NCBI GenBank assembly: GCA_036852015.1 | Contig: JAANDG010000420.1 | Location: 62,001-126,000 of the forward strand | Reading direction: 5' to 3' | Length of the DNA: 64,000 nucleotides | Source: Pelodera strongyloides | Lineage: Eukaryota; Nematoda; Chromadorea; Rhabditida; Rhabditidae | Part shown: positions 48,030 to 60,950 of the stretch, piece by piece | Numbering within the stretch: position 1 is the stretch's first letter | Layout of the letters: each line of letters starts with the position of its first letter | Translations under genes and position numbers: made by a program | Notes under the pieces: generated by a model | What the model saw: the letters and a program-made list of their open reading frames with translations, nothing else | Databases searched by the model: none | What the model was told of the DNA's origin: nothing

Positions 48030-51020
48030 TTAATTTCGTTTAAAGGGAGGCGCATGGTGTCCTGAATTAGAGCCAGTTTGTGCCCCAGTACGGTAGTTCA
48101 TCACCCTTTTGCTTCGAACGCACATCAGTTGAGTTATAGCACAGCGGTAATCTTCTGAAGAAAAAGAAACTTGTATATCGTACAACATTGATTAAGTTCT
48201 AAATTCGCAGCCTGTCACTACCAGGTAATTTAAAGTGGTTTGAAAAGTAAGAGCAAATTAATTTAACTGCACGACGTGAGTGTGCAACATACACGCGGGG
48301 TCTCTCATGTTTCTCGCCAAATTTAAAGGATCGCAGTCACTTCAATTTCGCCTTTTTACTTCAGTTTTCAATAAATATAAAAAGATACCTAGAAAAATAC
48401 CTTTCCAATGCCAATTTACGGAACATTTATCACGGGGAAAAACATCCCTTGTGTTGAGTTTTGATTTTTGACAAAAATGGGGTGTTTTCTAAATCGCAAC
48501 GGGACTTGGCCGGTTGCCAATGATGACAATACAAAGAAAAACCGGGGAAAAGTGAAAGTGTCTGCTCTACTGTCTCAGTTGTCGTTGTCATACTGTACCT
48601 TATCAAAACACAACCGAGGGGATTTCTTTCCCCGGGTTAAATTTTCAGTAAATTGACACCGGAATGGTATTTTGTTATGAAAAACTGCTTACTTATGAAA
48701 CACAATGAAATAAGCGGATCAATAACAGGAAAGTAGGTAGTCAGGGCAGATACGCCGTAGCCAATACTGGTCTGCAGACCGAACACGGGTCCAAGGAACA
48801 CTATTGCAATTGGCACTTGTGATGATAGGAGCGGAATCACTGTCTGAAAATGATTGATGCGAAGGTTCTCCCGATCCGAGTTATCTCGCTGCGTAAGTTA
48901 ATCACATGTTAAGCCCCTAAGTCGTAAATACCGGCAGAAAAAAACTGAAGTGGTTCATGCAGTGTGTTAGTATACAAAATTGTGTGATATTCTTTGAGAG
49001 AGGTCCAAAACAATTCTGGTGCAAACTTTCAAACATACTTGTAACAGCAACACTTTGAATAGTTGTCTTTGGAGAGTCTTTGTTCTAGTACTCATCTCGG
49101 CCTGTAATTATTAGTTGGAAATCTTTCATGAAAAAAAAGTTATTTTATCAAATACACAATATCTAAACGAACCAAAAACGATATGCGCGCCACCGTGCCT
49201 AGCCCCAATACTAGAATATTCGTTGATTTTCCTTCTTGTGGTGTACTGTGTACGAATTGTTTTAGGAACATACTAAAGATTAGGGATAACACTATTACTA
49301 GTCACTCACAATATTAAGTCTCCTTGGAATAAGAATGGCGCAAACCACGATACATGTCGTACATGAGAATAGGATAAGAACAACAACTGCCATTCCAACG
49401 CAATCCGATAGAACCCAGTGATTATTATACTGAAAGTTCGGATTTTGTCTTTATTAATTGACAGTTTATGAGTTTACTGAAATTACAACTTTGCAACTAT
49501 TTTCCACGAAATAGATCGGAAATTTCCACCAGCATGATCAAATCTTCCAGTAAATACTTGGCGCTTTGCATTAAGCTTCGGAAACCTTGGTATATGTATG
49601 GTGACCAAGTGTTCTGCATCCAAAGCATCACACAAATAATACGGACTGGAGCTGTATAACAAAGGTGCTTACATAATAGAGTGGTCCTGTGTATCCCCTC
49701 TCGTAAATGCTGATGTTGAAGTTTTTCTTCATTTCCTCGTAGCCGAGGTCGTCTTTAACCTTTCGCATTTCCAGTAAACCGATGCACATTCCAAACCAGG
49801 TTCCCGTGACAGCCCAGTAAAGAAAGAACCAAAAGGCGATCCATCGAGGTGCCGACCACACATAATCAAGGTTGAACCTCAAAAAAAGTTTTGGGACAAT
49901 AATTGCCTTCTTCAGTTAAGAATAATGCAGTTTTCATAGATTCCAAAATCGTAGACCTGGTCCTTTTTTCAAGTGTTATATACATATTTGAATCACATTT
50001 TTACAGTTTTGGCTATATTCTGTTTTTGTCTAACTGCAAGGCCAAGGCTTTCAAAAAGAGTGTAATATTTTTAGACACATTTCTCTTCCTCCAATTTACC
50101 TGCATACCGCAATGTAGCGGTATATAAAGTGATAACATAGAATAATCAAAGACTGGCAGAATATACCGGCAAACCAACAAATAAGAAGATGCTACAAAGA
50201 GACCATATTTTTCTACTGTACAGATATAGAATTTAGCTAAATCGGATGATAAACTGAAAAAAAAGTGGTACTCAACTGACTCGCTAATTCATACGATAAT
50301 TTGTTTTGGTTTATTAAATGTACTACCTTCGACGGTGTACCTTGTGAAAAAAAAATTCACGGGAATTCATTATTCAGCATTAGATTACATTACTGATTAA
50401 TATCACATTATTATCAAAACAAAACCAAACCTGATGAAATCTCGACATATTTTCCACAAAAATTCCATTATAAAATACAATAAGCATCCTTTTGTGGAGC
50501 ATATATTCCGGATGGACGGCCACTTGAACGAGCGAGTAAAACATTTCAAAAGCTGGAAATTGTCATTTGTTTAAACTTCTGAGAATGTGTAGGGTATAAT
50601 TTTGTTTCGTTTAGATATAATATATTGAGGTAGTTCTTTGCAGATGTATGACATGCATCATATTATTTTGTTTTGCCATCTTCAGAGTGGCCTCAAGGGG
50701 GATGTTCCTACATAAAAAAACAGGACCTACTCTGCTACCTAACAATAAGCCATAGTCATACTCATACGATCTTAGTCATGATCACTTCAAAAGATTCAAA
50801 ACCATGTTACAAATTTTAGAGTTTTTCATGGGTCTCAACTTACAAGACCATAAATGTCCATAAACATGTAAAACGTACCGGCGAAAATCACCATCAGATA
50901 CTTGTAGGAGCCCATATTCGTTTTGGAATACTTGACAATGATAAATATCAGGAAAGCGTTCAAAATTTGTGAAAGAACACCGTTGGTACAAACGATAACG
51001 TCACGAACAGCTAAATACAT
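48030..51020 (-). CDS. Str-family chemoreceptor 1 (7TM GPCR)
   Basis: Eight minus-strand exons: 50879-51020, 50431-50552, 50100-50191, 49673-49877, 49310-49429, 49039-49101, 48693-48843 and 48030-48154; 339 residues, usual for the family. Motifs in order: FLIFIIVKYSKTNMGSYKYL (TM1 and loop), HPEYMLHKRM, CYHFIYRYIAVCR (TM3 end), WIAFWFFLYWAVTGTWFGMC (TM4), VVVLILFSCTTCIVVCAILI (TM5), TRTKTLQRQLFKVLLLQ, then PVFGLQTSIGYGVSAL, FPVIDPLISLCFI and KDYRCAI (TM7 and tail). Such receptors act in sensory neuron cilia; no ligand can be inferred. The start MYLAVRD follows an ATTTTAG acceptor, but a further 5' exon cannot be excluded, because the paralogue has an acceptor at the equivalent of its GCT codon. 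Confidence 0.88.
48323..48655. repeat. Foldback repeat, family A copy 2 (one end lost)
   Basis: Starts TTTAAAGGATCGCAGTCACT and matches 60071-60487 over most of its length, but stops after CAGTAAATTGACA and lacks the opposite terminus. It lies in the last intron of chemoreceptor 1. Confidence 0.75.
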
Positions 51021-52738
51021 ATTCACTAAAATCCATACAAATCCAAATAATAAGTAAGCCGAAAAGAAATTTAACTCTTTCTTACAATAAAATAATGAAT
51101 TTTATCGTGGAAAACAGTACTTGAATGGAAAGTTTGTGATTCATCATGTCTTAAAACTACGAAAAGAGGCCAATATTTGACTCGGATTCTATAAAAAGTG
51201 AAAAAGAATATTTTTTAAAAATCAACAAACTTTGTGCCATTTTTGCCATCCTGGATGAGTATTAATAATCTGAAATAGTCGTTGACGTAGTATGTGTGCA
51301 TCAATCGAGTTAATTTTTTGCGTGTTTGAGTTGTGACCACTGAATGTAAACTAGGGCAGAACAGGAATTTTCATAGAATTTTCGTAAAAAAGAGCTCAAG
51401 GAATCTAGTTGGGCGACAAAAATATATAATGTTTTCTTCTTTAGAAAACCATAAGATCGGTCCAGCCTGTGTTAGCCAAGGTACAGTGCAAACCTGTATG
51501 TAAAAGTATGTATGTTCTAGGCGTACAAATTGATAGTTACAACTCATGGGGAAGATATTATTTTATTGTTTATCCAAAAGCGACGTACACCTAGATTTAT
51601 TCCTACAGATTGTGAATATAAAACTTGCTTTTTTTGATTACTGACAAGATATGTGAATATATTTTAATGAAAATGAGCATTCTCTTAAACTTGTCCACCA
51701 GCTGTCTATTATTTTATAGCCATTTATTAAGGCTGTAAAACTGACAAAATGGAATTTGTGATATAAATAATAAGCACCGACAAATATGATTTGTGAGTTT
51801 TGGGTCTATTGCCAAGCTATTATACCTACGTGGTGTTGTAGATACTTTTTAAGATTAAATAAATCAAGTGAATTTACGACTAACGTGCACAAACCGACTT
51901 TTATGCAGTGAACACATATAGAAACACACAGGGGAGTTGAATGAAATAGCCAAAAAAACATAAATAAATCTAACTTTAATTTTGTAAAAAGGTAACTTAA
52001 TTTAAGCGCATCAGCCAGCAGAGTTTGCACGAGAACAGTCGAAAATTAAATTTAAGAAATACACTTTTTATGTTAGGGTGCATATGTTCTATTAGTTGAA
52101 GATCAGATAAGAAATATTTTATCATCGGAGCACCTCTTATTGGTTTGTTTCGGTTTTGTGACGTAAATTTTTTGAAGGAATTTGCATCCGTCGTTATGTA
52201 AGGCACACGGTTCGTTTATAGGAAAGGGTGAGCCAACTTGGTGACGGTTCATTGGTTTTCTCGTGGGCCAGCCCATTTAGACCTCTTTGAGATCATGTGT
52301 TGACCTAATTCAACAACTGGTCTCCAAATGGTCACGAACCAGTCAGTCACGAACCAGTCATCAGGATCAGAGGTTTTTTTTGGTAAGTCCTGTGTACGAT
52401 AAAACAACGATTTTATTGATAAATTTCGCAGAGTCGCAATTTGTGTTTTGTTTTTTACAGCTATAGTTTTTTTTGCATCAACTGTGTCACTACGTGGCTT
52501 TGACTTTTGACTTCACCTGAATATAATCAGTTTTTACTCAAACTACCGACAAACCACCTCTTATTTTGTTAGCATGAACATACCATTGCACAAAGTAACA
52601 GTACAAACCTTGGGGAAATATATATAAGTTTATTTCAATCAAAGTAATTGTTATGTATGTTATACAGATACAGAGATCTCATTGCACAAATATTTTCATT
52701 TTGTTTGCTAAGCAAAATACCCTCGCATTGTTGTTCGT
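51021..52738. other. Intergenic between receptors 1 and 2
   Basis: No coding exon recognised. It contains a family J repeat at about 52205-52385 (GTGAGCCAACTTGGTGACGG, GGTCACGAACCAGTC), shared with 58505-58685. Confidence 0.45.
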
Positions 52739-55700
52739 TCACACAGTTTCTTTACGTTTAGTTTCTTTCGTATGTGAAGTCTTTCCGGAAGTGTCCGGTT
52801 TGGAATGTTCAATGTGATAATCTGACGTCGGCAGAGCCTTTATCCTCCGGCTTCGACATAGGAATCCAACAACAGCCTTGCGGTAGTCATCTGAAAATGT
52901 TGACAATTACTTGCAGCTAAGAGAGGAATGTTTTCCTGGGTACCACAACCCCAAGGAAGATTCCACGTTGTTGGATAATTGCAACTAAGAAAACCCTATC
53001 TGAACCTGAACTAAACAGTTGCCCTTTATTATAGACGCACTTCCTTGTTTTTTATAAGTGTTCCTGCTGAACAAAGCTCATTTGTTCCGCTTTCTTGATG
53101 CAATAAAGTATGTTCATTATCATTATTACATAGATAAATTAGGTGATTGTCTTTTTTTAAATTTTTCTCTCTCTCTGCATCCACAATATCTCTTGAACTA
53201 CCCCTGTAATTGTGTATGTGTATATTTAGGTGATACCAGAATAGCTGAAGTGTAATTAAAGGGACAGGCCCATCAAAGTAAACCTATATTTACGATACGT
53301 CCATAGTGACTATCAAGCATTTTTATTACAATATATACAAACTAAATTTCACATTTATTTGCCACGGAAAACTTTTTTCCGATGCGCTCAGCTCAAATGT
53401 ATACCGTAAAGCCGCAAATATCCTTGTCGTCAATGCAAATTTATCGTGAAATTATAATGCGTTAAAATTTGCATATATAGCTTTGAAATCTGCAGTTTTA
53501 TGGTATACATATGCGTTAAGCGCATTGGAAAAAAGTTGTCTAGGGCGAATAATGGTGAAATTTAGTTTGTATATATTGTAATAAAAATGCTTGATAGTCA
53601 TTATGAACGTATCGTAAATATAGGTTTATTTTGATGGGCCTGTCCCTTTAAGAAAGTTATCTGTTAGGGGTGATGATTTATTATTTTATAACTAAAGTAA
53701 CTTACTGATAAAGAAAAGTGTGATTATCGGGTCTATAACTGGGAAACATGTGGTGAGAATAGATACTCCATGGCCTATACTCACTTCGAGTCCGAAAGCG
53801 GACCCAAGAAACACAATTGCGATCGGAGTATTCGAAGTCAAAATAGGAATGACCGTCTGCAAAAAGTACAGTAAATTTATATACTACATTCCCAGCGCGG
53901 ACATGCGGATCCGCCTCCGTGGGAGTGAGGTGGCTTTTTGACATGGGAAAAGGCATACGCAAAAAAAGAGGGCGGGGCTTATTTCTCTCTGTTTCGAGTT
54001 TTCAAAGTAAATTTGCAATCTTTTCCCGCGGACTCGGATGCGCATTTCCGCACTGCGCGCCTGAGGACCATAGTATCCCTGTCTTTTGTGATGACTGACA
54101 TTGGACGCGTCGTTGTATCAAACAAAAATATTAAATCCAGAGTATATATTAAAATGTGACGTGATATTATTCACGAAAACACGAAGCCAAAGACCATTTA
54201 CCGTACCGTAGTGAGCGGCTACAATTAGAAAATGTAGATATCATAAGTCATAGGGTAACTTAGAGCATATTTTGTAGCAGAGCAAAAGATACATTTCGTT
54301 TCTTTACGCAGAAAAGCAAGATGTCCTTTTTTACACTATAGTCTATGCATGTTCACCAGATTAAGAAAACACATTTTTGTAGCTGGTTTATAGGGTTTTC
54401 AAGTATGCGTAAAATCTACCGTATTTTGGAACTACACGAGAATATTTTTATAAAGTCTCATATATGTACGTTTAGATCCAAATGACGGTAGTTTTGAAGG
54501 AAACACGCACTTTTTGACAAACTTGGAACCTCATTATGCAAGAGCGCGTGGAAAGCTTTTTTTAACACGAAAAAAACGAAGAGTTCGCATTGGATGGAAT
54601 AAGGTCTTCACAGTAATGTTCCAAAAAAAATCCAGCTTTTGCACAACAAATTTACATAATACGGTTTTCACATTTAGGCAGCTTAGGCTCACCCGACTGA
54701 TTAACTGAACGAGTTATTCAAGGCTTGGTTCTAGGTAAAGTGGCAACGTAGATTTAGGTAACGTAACTACGTTTACCATTACACAAATAAACATTCCGAA
54801 CCTGCAACATCAACACTTTGAAGAGTTGTTTCTGTAGGGCTTTAGTTTTGGCGCTCATGTCTATCTAAAGCTTAAGAATTAGTGTGACGTATCAAGACTT
54901 GGTTTGGCGAACTGGTAATTATTGAGGGTGGAGAGACCCTGCCTGGCCACGTAGGTTTAGAATCACACGCATACAATGTTGCGAGATTCTCGAACAGAAC
55001 TATACCAAGCCTTCCTAAGTCAGATCAAAAATTCAATGGTTGCCCTCAAAAGTTCAACATTCATTCATTCCACTCACACTGAAAAGGATTCTCGGGATGA
55101 GAATGGCGAATGAGACGATACAAACAGTACACGTGAATAGGATGACAACAACGACGCCCATGCCGAAACAGTCGCTGAACACCCAATGTCCATCGTACTA
55201 AAATAAAATAATTCCGATAAGCTATTGATTTTCCAGGAACACTATGAAGCACACTCTGGAAAGTGACCTCAAAGTAAAATATGGTACTATACTGAAATAA
55301 GTTTACATGATTCAACTCATAATAAATCATTTTTCTCACCTGGTATAGTGGCCCGGTGTATCCTCGGTCGTAAATGCTCAAGTTGAAGAGTCTTCTAAAC
55401 TCGTCCTTTCCAAGTTCATCCTTCACGGGTCGCATTTCCAACAATGAGACGCACATACCAAACCAGGCACCGGTAAGTGCCCAAAAGAGGAAGAACCAAA
55501 ACGCGATCCATTGTGGATCCGACCATAGATGGTCCAGATTGTATCTGAGAGAAAATATTCATATATGCGAAGAGTGCGCGAGGGGTGCGCGAGGCGTGCG
55601 CCATAAAGGGAACAGTAAAAGTAGTTCAATTCAAGTTGGCACACTTGTGGAGCACTTGTTGGTGCGCATGTGCCGTGCCATATTCAGAAATGTTCGCCGC

Positions 55701-56605
55701 CGCGTTTATTCGCTCACCGTTGGCGCACCTCCGCAAAGGTGGGCGCCGTCCGGCAGTTTTCTTCAAAAAAGTTTTCAAAAGTCTACCTGCATATTGCAAT
55801 ATAACGGTAGATAAAATGATAACTGAGGATAATTAGCGATTGACAATAACTTCCGGCGAACCAGCTGACGAAAATATGCTGCAAACAATATAAGTTTTTT
55901 ACCTTGTAGGGTGAATTCCAGATTCAAGGAACGGTAACAAACAAGGTTGTACATAGCACACACATAGTGTGTGCTAAAAGTATAAAGGGTAAATCATTTC
56001 CAAAAATCTCGTTATTCACAGATATTTGAATTCCCACTGGTTTGTAAAATAAGCGTTTACTTCTTTGAATCATGCCATGCCATAGATAGCAAATTTGCAA
56101 AAAGTAACCTGCTGAAATCGTGTAAGGTAGTCCACAAAGAATCCATTATAAAATACGAGAAACATTCTTTTGTGCAGCATATAATCTGGGTGCACGGCAA
56201 CGTGTACGAAAGAGTATATCATTTCGAACCCTAAATGAGTGGGGTTATTAGATATCGCGCATTCCGTAAGCTCAGCACCAGTATGTTCAAGAACATAAAT
56301 AGGCATATAATTGTACGAACTAAGATAAAAATAAAGAACTTTAAGCGTTTAAGCGTAATAGACAAATTGTGTGGCCTATCAATTGTATATCATGTTTGAA
56401 TGTTTCTGTTATCTGTGTCGTAATGATATTACCATAAATAACTGAAACCGTCATATTGTCATAAAATGAGTACCTGCAAAGATCATCATCAAATACTTGT
56501 ACGAACCCATATTGGTCCTCGAATATTTGAAAATAACGAATATAAGGAATCCGTTGAATATTTGAGATAGTGCTCCATTGGTGTAGACCGCTACGTCATG
56601 AATAA
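52739..56605 (-). CDS. Str-family chemoreceptor 2 (5' exon not found)
   Basis: Eight minus-strand exons: 56474-56605, 56109-56230, 55787-55878, 55340-55544, 55078-55197, 54802-54864, 53706-53856 and 52739-52890. Exons 2-7 have the same lengths and phases as in receptor 1. The first listed exon begins in phase 1 (VIHDVAVYTNGALSQIFNG), with an in-frame stop upstream and no ATG, so a short 5' coding exon is missing from my model or the gene is broken there. Motifs: TNMGSYKYLMMIFAG, HPDYMLHKRMF, SYHFIYRYIAICR, WIAFWFFLFWALTGAWFGMC, FGMGVVVVILFTC, KALQKQLFKVLMLQ, FPVIDPIITLFFI, NDYRKAV. The C-terminal tail is Lys/Ser/Thr-rich. Confidence 0.85.
53256..53651. repeat. Foldback (MITE-like) repeat, family B copy 3
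   Basis: Ends TTAAAGGGACAGGCCCATCA and TGATGGGCCTGTCCCTTTAA; lies in the last intron of chemoreceptor 2. Confidence 0.85.
53880..54075. repeat. GC-rich inverted block in receptor 2 intron
   Basis: CAGCGCGGACATGCGGATCC near the left and GGATGCGCATTTCCGCACTG near the right are related inversely. The block resembles the one near 28670-28850. Confidence 0.5.
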
Positions 56606-59600
56606 CTAAAGCAAGTCAATTTTTATAATTCCTCAAGTTTTGATTACAGTAGTTTGCCGGGCCACTTTGACTTTGGGAAATAACGCAAGGGTTTCCAAAT
56701 TTTAGTCTAATATTTTCCTTTGTTCAATCTTAGAAAACGCTATTTCTCCGTAGTACAGAGAGCTTTGGTCTAATCAAAGGTTGTGCTAGCCACAACTCTT
56801 GAGCTTATGCATTCGTAAATATTCTACCAACGGTAAGAGTACGAAAGATCAGCTTACCTTTTATGGTTTCACCCATAACCACCAAACTTTAAAGCAAACT
56901 TGTGCTCTGAAAGTTGATACTTCATTCTTGGGAAGTTTTTTTTATGAAATAAGAGATAAGAGTGTGAAGAGCACTAATTGGGAGAAGAAATTGACGTGGA
57001 CTTTGCAAAGTAAGCAATTAAACAATATCAGTTTCATGCTTGCTAGTCGGGTGGCATTGGGCCCGGAAAAATGACAATTTTTATGAGTGGATTCATGAAG
57101 CTGGCTGTTTAATGGAATCTAATTTTATCTTGCTGTTTTTCAGTTCAAATTCAATTATTTCTGCAAATATACTCTAAAAGTCATACACTCTAAGAAACAC
57201 TAGATATAATCCGCACTAGGGTACTTTAGAAAAGGCAGTAAAGTATTTTCATGTTCCACTATTAGGAGCAGGCCAATCAGACGACTACGGTAGCCAATCT
57301 GCAAAACAGTCCAGCCGAGCTCGTTGGTGCCCCTTATATACGTATGCGTGCTCGGATAAATGTTGCGTGACACCTTTCGTATGTCTTTGCTACAAAACTG
57401 TTCGTAATACGCAACATAAGTTGGCCTTACCCAGTAAGTAGGGGCTACTATTGTACTTTCAATCACGCAGCTATAGTTTGTAACTGTAGAAAGACATTCA
57501 AATATGTTACGCAGGTACAAATATCATGTGATAAAGGCTTTGATCTTAAATTTTAGTGGTGAGGAGTGAGGCGGTGAGGGTGGGGGCGTCAAAAATGTAG
57601 CCTTACTTTTGAGATATTTCTTACGTGAAAATGTATTGTTTTACCTGAAGTAGACGGAAAACAATTATTTGTATGACTGTATGGCATAATGTTACAATTA
57701 TCAAATAAGGCCATTGTCAAATGTCATTGTCAAAAGGGACCAAACAAACAAACATAAAAAACACCGCAGTGTTGCAACGTAAGCTATTTAGCTGTTTTGT
57801 TTCTATATCTATGTTGTATTCTCATATATTGGGTCTTTTATTAGAACAATGCCGCAACTTCTTTTTCAAGGTATGCATTATCTTGAATACAGGTCATTAA
57901 CATATGACGCTAGTTAAAACCATCAATTCTCTTGAGACCGCCAAAAAGTCAGGTCCTGTCTATGCATTTCTGACGGTGAAAATCAGATCCGTCCTACGCT
58001 ATGGCACGTTGACGAAGAATATTTATGACTTATGGCTTAGACTAAAACAGCGCAATTAATAGAAAATGAAGTGATACATATGTTTTCATATATGAACATG
58101 TGCATAAATTGAGGCTGATTTGAAATTAGGGGGATGGGATCCTAGCTTATATTCCTAGCCTAATTAATAAGATAATAATTGCATACTATTTCAGGTATAG
58201 GCAATTACCGGTGAAGGCAAGTATATGATAACACATATACAGTACAAGGTTAATAAATTACAAAACTAGGAAACTTTATAAAAAACACCATCTATGATCA
58301 CTTCAAATCATAAACTCCAGAAAAAGCGGGCCACATTGCCAAATATCACCATTAAAATAATAATCTCTGAAATAATAATTTATTGGTAATAATTCAACAA
58401 GCGGAAATAAATATAAAGTATCATAACACGAAATCACAGCACAGTGACAGTGATGTTTATAACAACAAAATGTTGAATATTACGTCTCTTAGGGAACCTG
58501 GTTTACTGAGTACATAGGAAATGGGTGAACCCATTTGGCGACAGTTCACTGGTTTGGGCCAGCACATTTGGTGACCTCTTCGTGACCATGTGGTGACCAA
58601 GTGTAATCAAGAATTGTCATTAGCTGGTCGCCAAAGGGTCACGAAAAATTAACGAACCAGTCACCAGATGTTTTTTTTCGTAAAAATTATTTCGTTTTCC
58701 AGTGTATGGCAAAAATAATATTAAATAAATGCTTGTGATTCTAGTCATGATACATGGTGAAGAACAGTAGGCGTTATAAGCAGGACCCTCTGATCATCTC
58801 AGTCATAATGCTTACAAAAAGCCACAAAGAATAGTTGCAATCAAAATTGTTTCATTATCCCCGATACCCACCCATGTGTATTTTGTGATTGAAGATGTTT
58901 TCACTGGCATGCTTTGTGTGTGGTCGTTTTTCAAACAAGATTGCCCTATTCAAAACACGGACTGATTGATTCGCTAATTAAGAATATTCGCGCTGGTACA
59001 GAAACATTTTTTTTTGCTAGAAATGAGAAGGTTTCAGTCTGTTGCGTTCCGATTCCTGGAAAGTTTTTTTTTTTTAAATAAATTCTTGATACTTGAAATA
59101 CATCTATACGGGTTGTTCCATATCAGCTTCTAAGCGTAAACCTGTGCTAATTTCAAGTGGCAAGGCAGTGATGTGAATATTCCGGACAACTGCATTTCAA
59201 TGTACTATATGCATATTTGTCAGCACTTCTGGTTTTCCCGCACAGAATGGAACACGATTAGCATAGAATGCACAAGGGGATGTAATTAGTCAATACAGGT
59301 TTGTAAACCACGTGTCTTCAAATGATGTATCACCCAATCGAGGAAAGTGTTTGAAGATAATATTTTTTTTAATAAATGCATCATCAGTGGACATTGTTAT
59401 TTTGGGGTGCATAACTGACTGACGCTCAAATGTATTCAAATGTATGAGACGTTCAAATTGTTGCTATTTGTCATAAATAAGTTACCAAAGCGACGATGAA
59501 CGGACACAAAACAGAGTAAGAAAAGCGATGAACGTCCCCAATACGGTAATCCCCAGTGAACCAACGGAAAAAAGGAAAATGTGATGATCATAACAAAGAA

Positions 59601-60070
59601 AGGCGGTGTTCACGTTCACTGTCTGTGGAAGAACATGGCGCTCAAACATACGCTTGAACACCAACACAAGTTTTGGCGACCCGATTCCTTCATTTTTTTA
59701 CATACCGTTTACAGTTTTTTAGTTTATATAGGTTATAGGCTATATTTACCGTTTATAAGTCCTCTAAACTTTTTGTTTGCATTCGTTCATTCGATGCACA
59801 TTCCCGCCGGGCATCTCTATATTTCCCGTTTTATTATATTTTACGAGGTGGAGACCAACGAATTTACACCAACGCATAATAGCATTCCTGTGTTTTTTGT
59901 AGTTCTTGTTGTAACAGGTCTTGTTCTATTAATAAGGATCAGGCTCACGCAAATTCAATATTCTGTGAACTTGTGGATGTGCTTGTGAGTGTTTATGTGT
60001 GTTGAATTATTTCTGATATTTACTGCGAAACCACAAACGGACGGAACCAAAGTGTAAAAAAGCGTAAAGC
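56606..60070. other. Intergenic between receptors 2 and 3
   Basis: About 3.5 kb without supportable exons. A family J repeat lies at about 58505-58685 (GTGAACCCATTTGGCGACAG...AACCAGTCACCAG). The 106-residue minus-strand ORF at 57200-57520 and the 135-residue plus-strand ORF at 59581-59988 have no motif or splice context. Confidence 0.45.
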
Positions 60071-60487
60071 TTAGGATCGCAGTCACTTCAAATTCGTATT
60101 TTTACTTCAATTATCCATAAACATAAAAAGGTACATAGAAAAATACATTTACTCTGTCAATTTACTGAAAATTTAACCCAGGGAAAGAAATCCCCTCGGT
60201 TGTGTTTTGATAACGTACAGTATGACAACGACAACTGAGACCGTAGAGCAGACACCTTCCCTCTTCCCCGGTTTTTCTTTGTTTTGTCATCATTGGCAAC
60301 CGGCCAAGTCTCACTGCGATTTAGAAAACACCCCATTTTGTCTAAAATCAAAACTCAACCGAAGGGATTTCTTTCCCTGTGATAAATGTTCCGTAAATCG
60401 GTATTGGAAAGTTATTTTTCTAGGTATCTTTTTATTTATTGAAAATTGAAGTAAAAAGGCGTAATTGAAGTGACTGCGATCCTTTAA
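60071..60487. repeat. Foldback (MITE-like) repeat, family A copy 3
   Basis: Left end TTAGGATCGCAGTCACTTCA, right end GAAGTGACTGCGATCCTTTAA, with long arms containing AGGGAAAGAAATCCCCTCGG. It is immediately followed by a family D element. Confidence 0.85.
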
Positions 60488-60827
60488 AGGGAATATGTAG
60501 GCCCTTTTTGAAGTTAAGCTGTATTAATAGAATGCGTGTTGCCCATTAAAGAAACAATAACAAAAGTTGTCTACAATTACCCACTTAAAAGAAAATCAAT
60601 TACAAAGCTCGCCTTTTCCATAGTAAACGCTAATTCGGAACCCTTGCATAAATTTGGGTCCGATTGAATAAATTTCAGTTTAAATCGGCTAATAGCAAGA
60701 TTCAAGATGCAGCGCATTCCAATTTCGTATTTACATATTCAGTCGCCTATTTAAATTAACGTCTGGTATGGAAACGCTAGTTTCGCTTTTTTTTTGCTCA
60801 TTTTGAGTGCCTACATATTCCCTTTAA
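60484..60827. repeat. Foldback (MITE-like) repeat, family D copy 3 (diverged)
   Basis: TTAAAGGGAATATGTAGGCC to CTACATATTCCCTTTAA. It overlaps the TTTAA of the preceding family A element, so one probably inserted at the end of the other. Confidence 0.8.
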
Positions 60828-60950
60828 TATACATGATAAGAAACTTCCGGTTAGATGCAACAGGTTATTCAGCCAGTGTTAACTTGCAAGAGCGCTCAAA
60901 AGATAATACAACTAAGAATATTGAATGGAAATATAAATAAGGCTCTTTTC

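Noticed and set aside
57200..57520. 106-residue minus-strand ORF
   Set aside because: No donor/acceptor context, no transmembrane or receptor motif, and not in phase with receptor 2.
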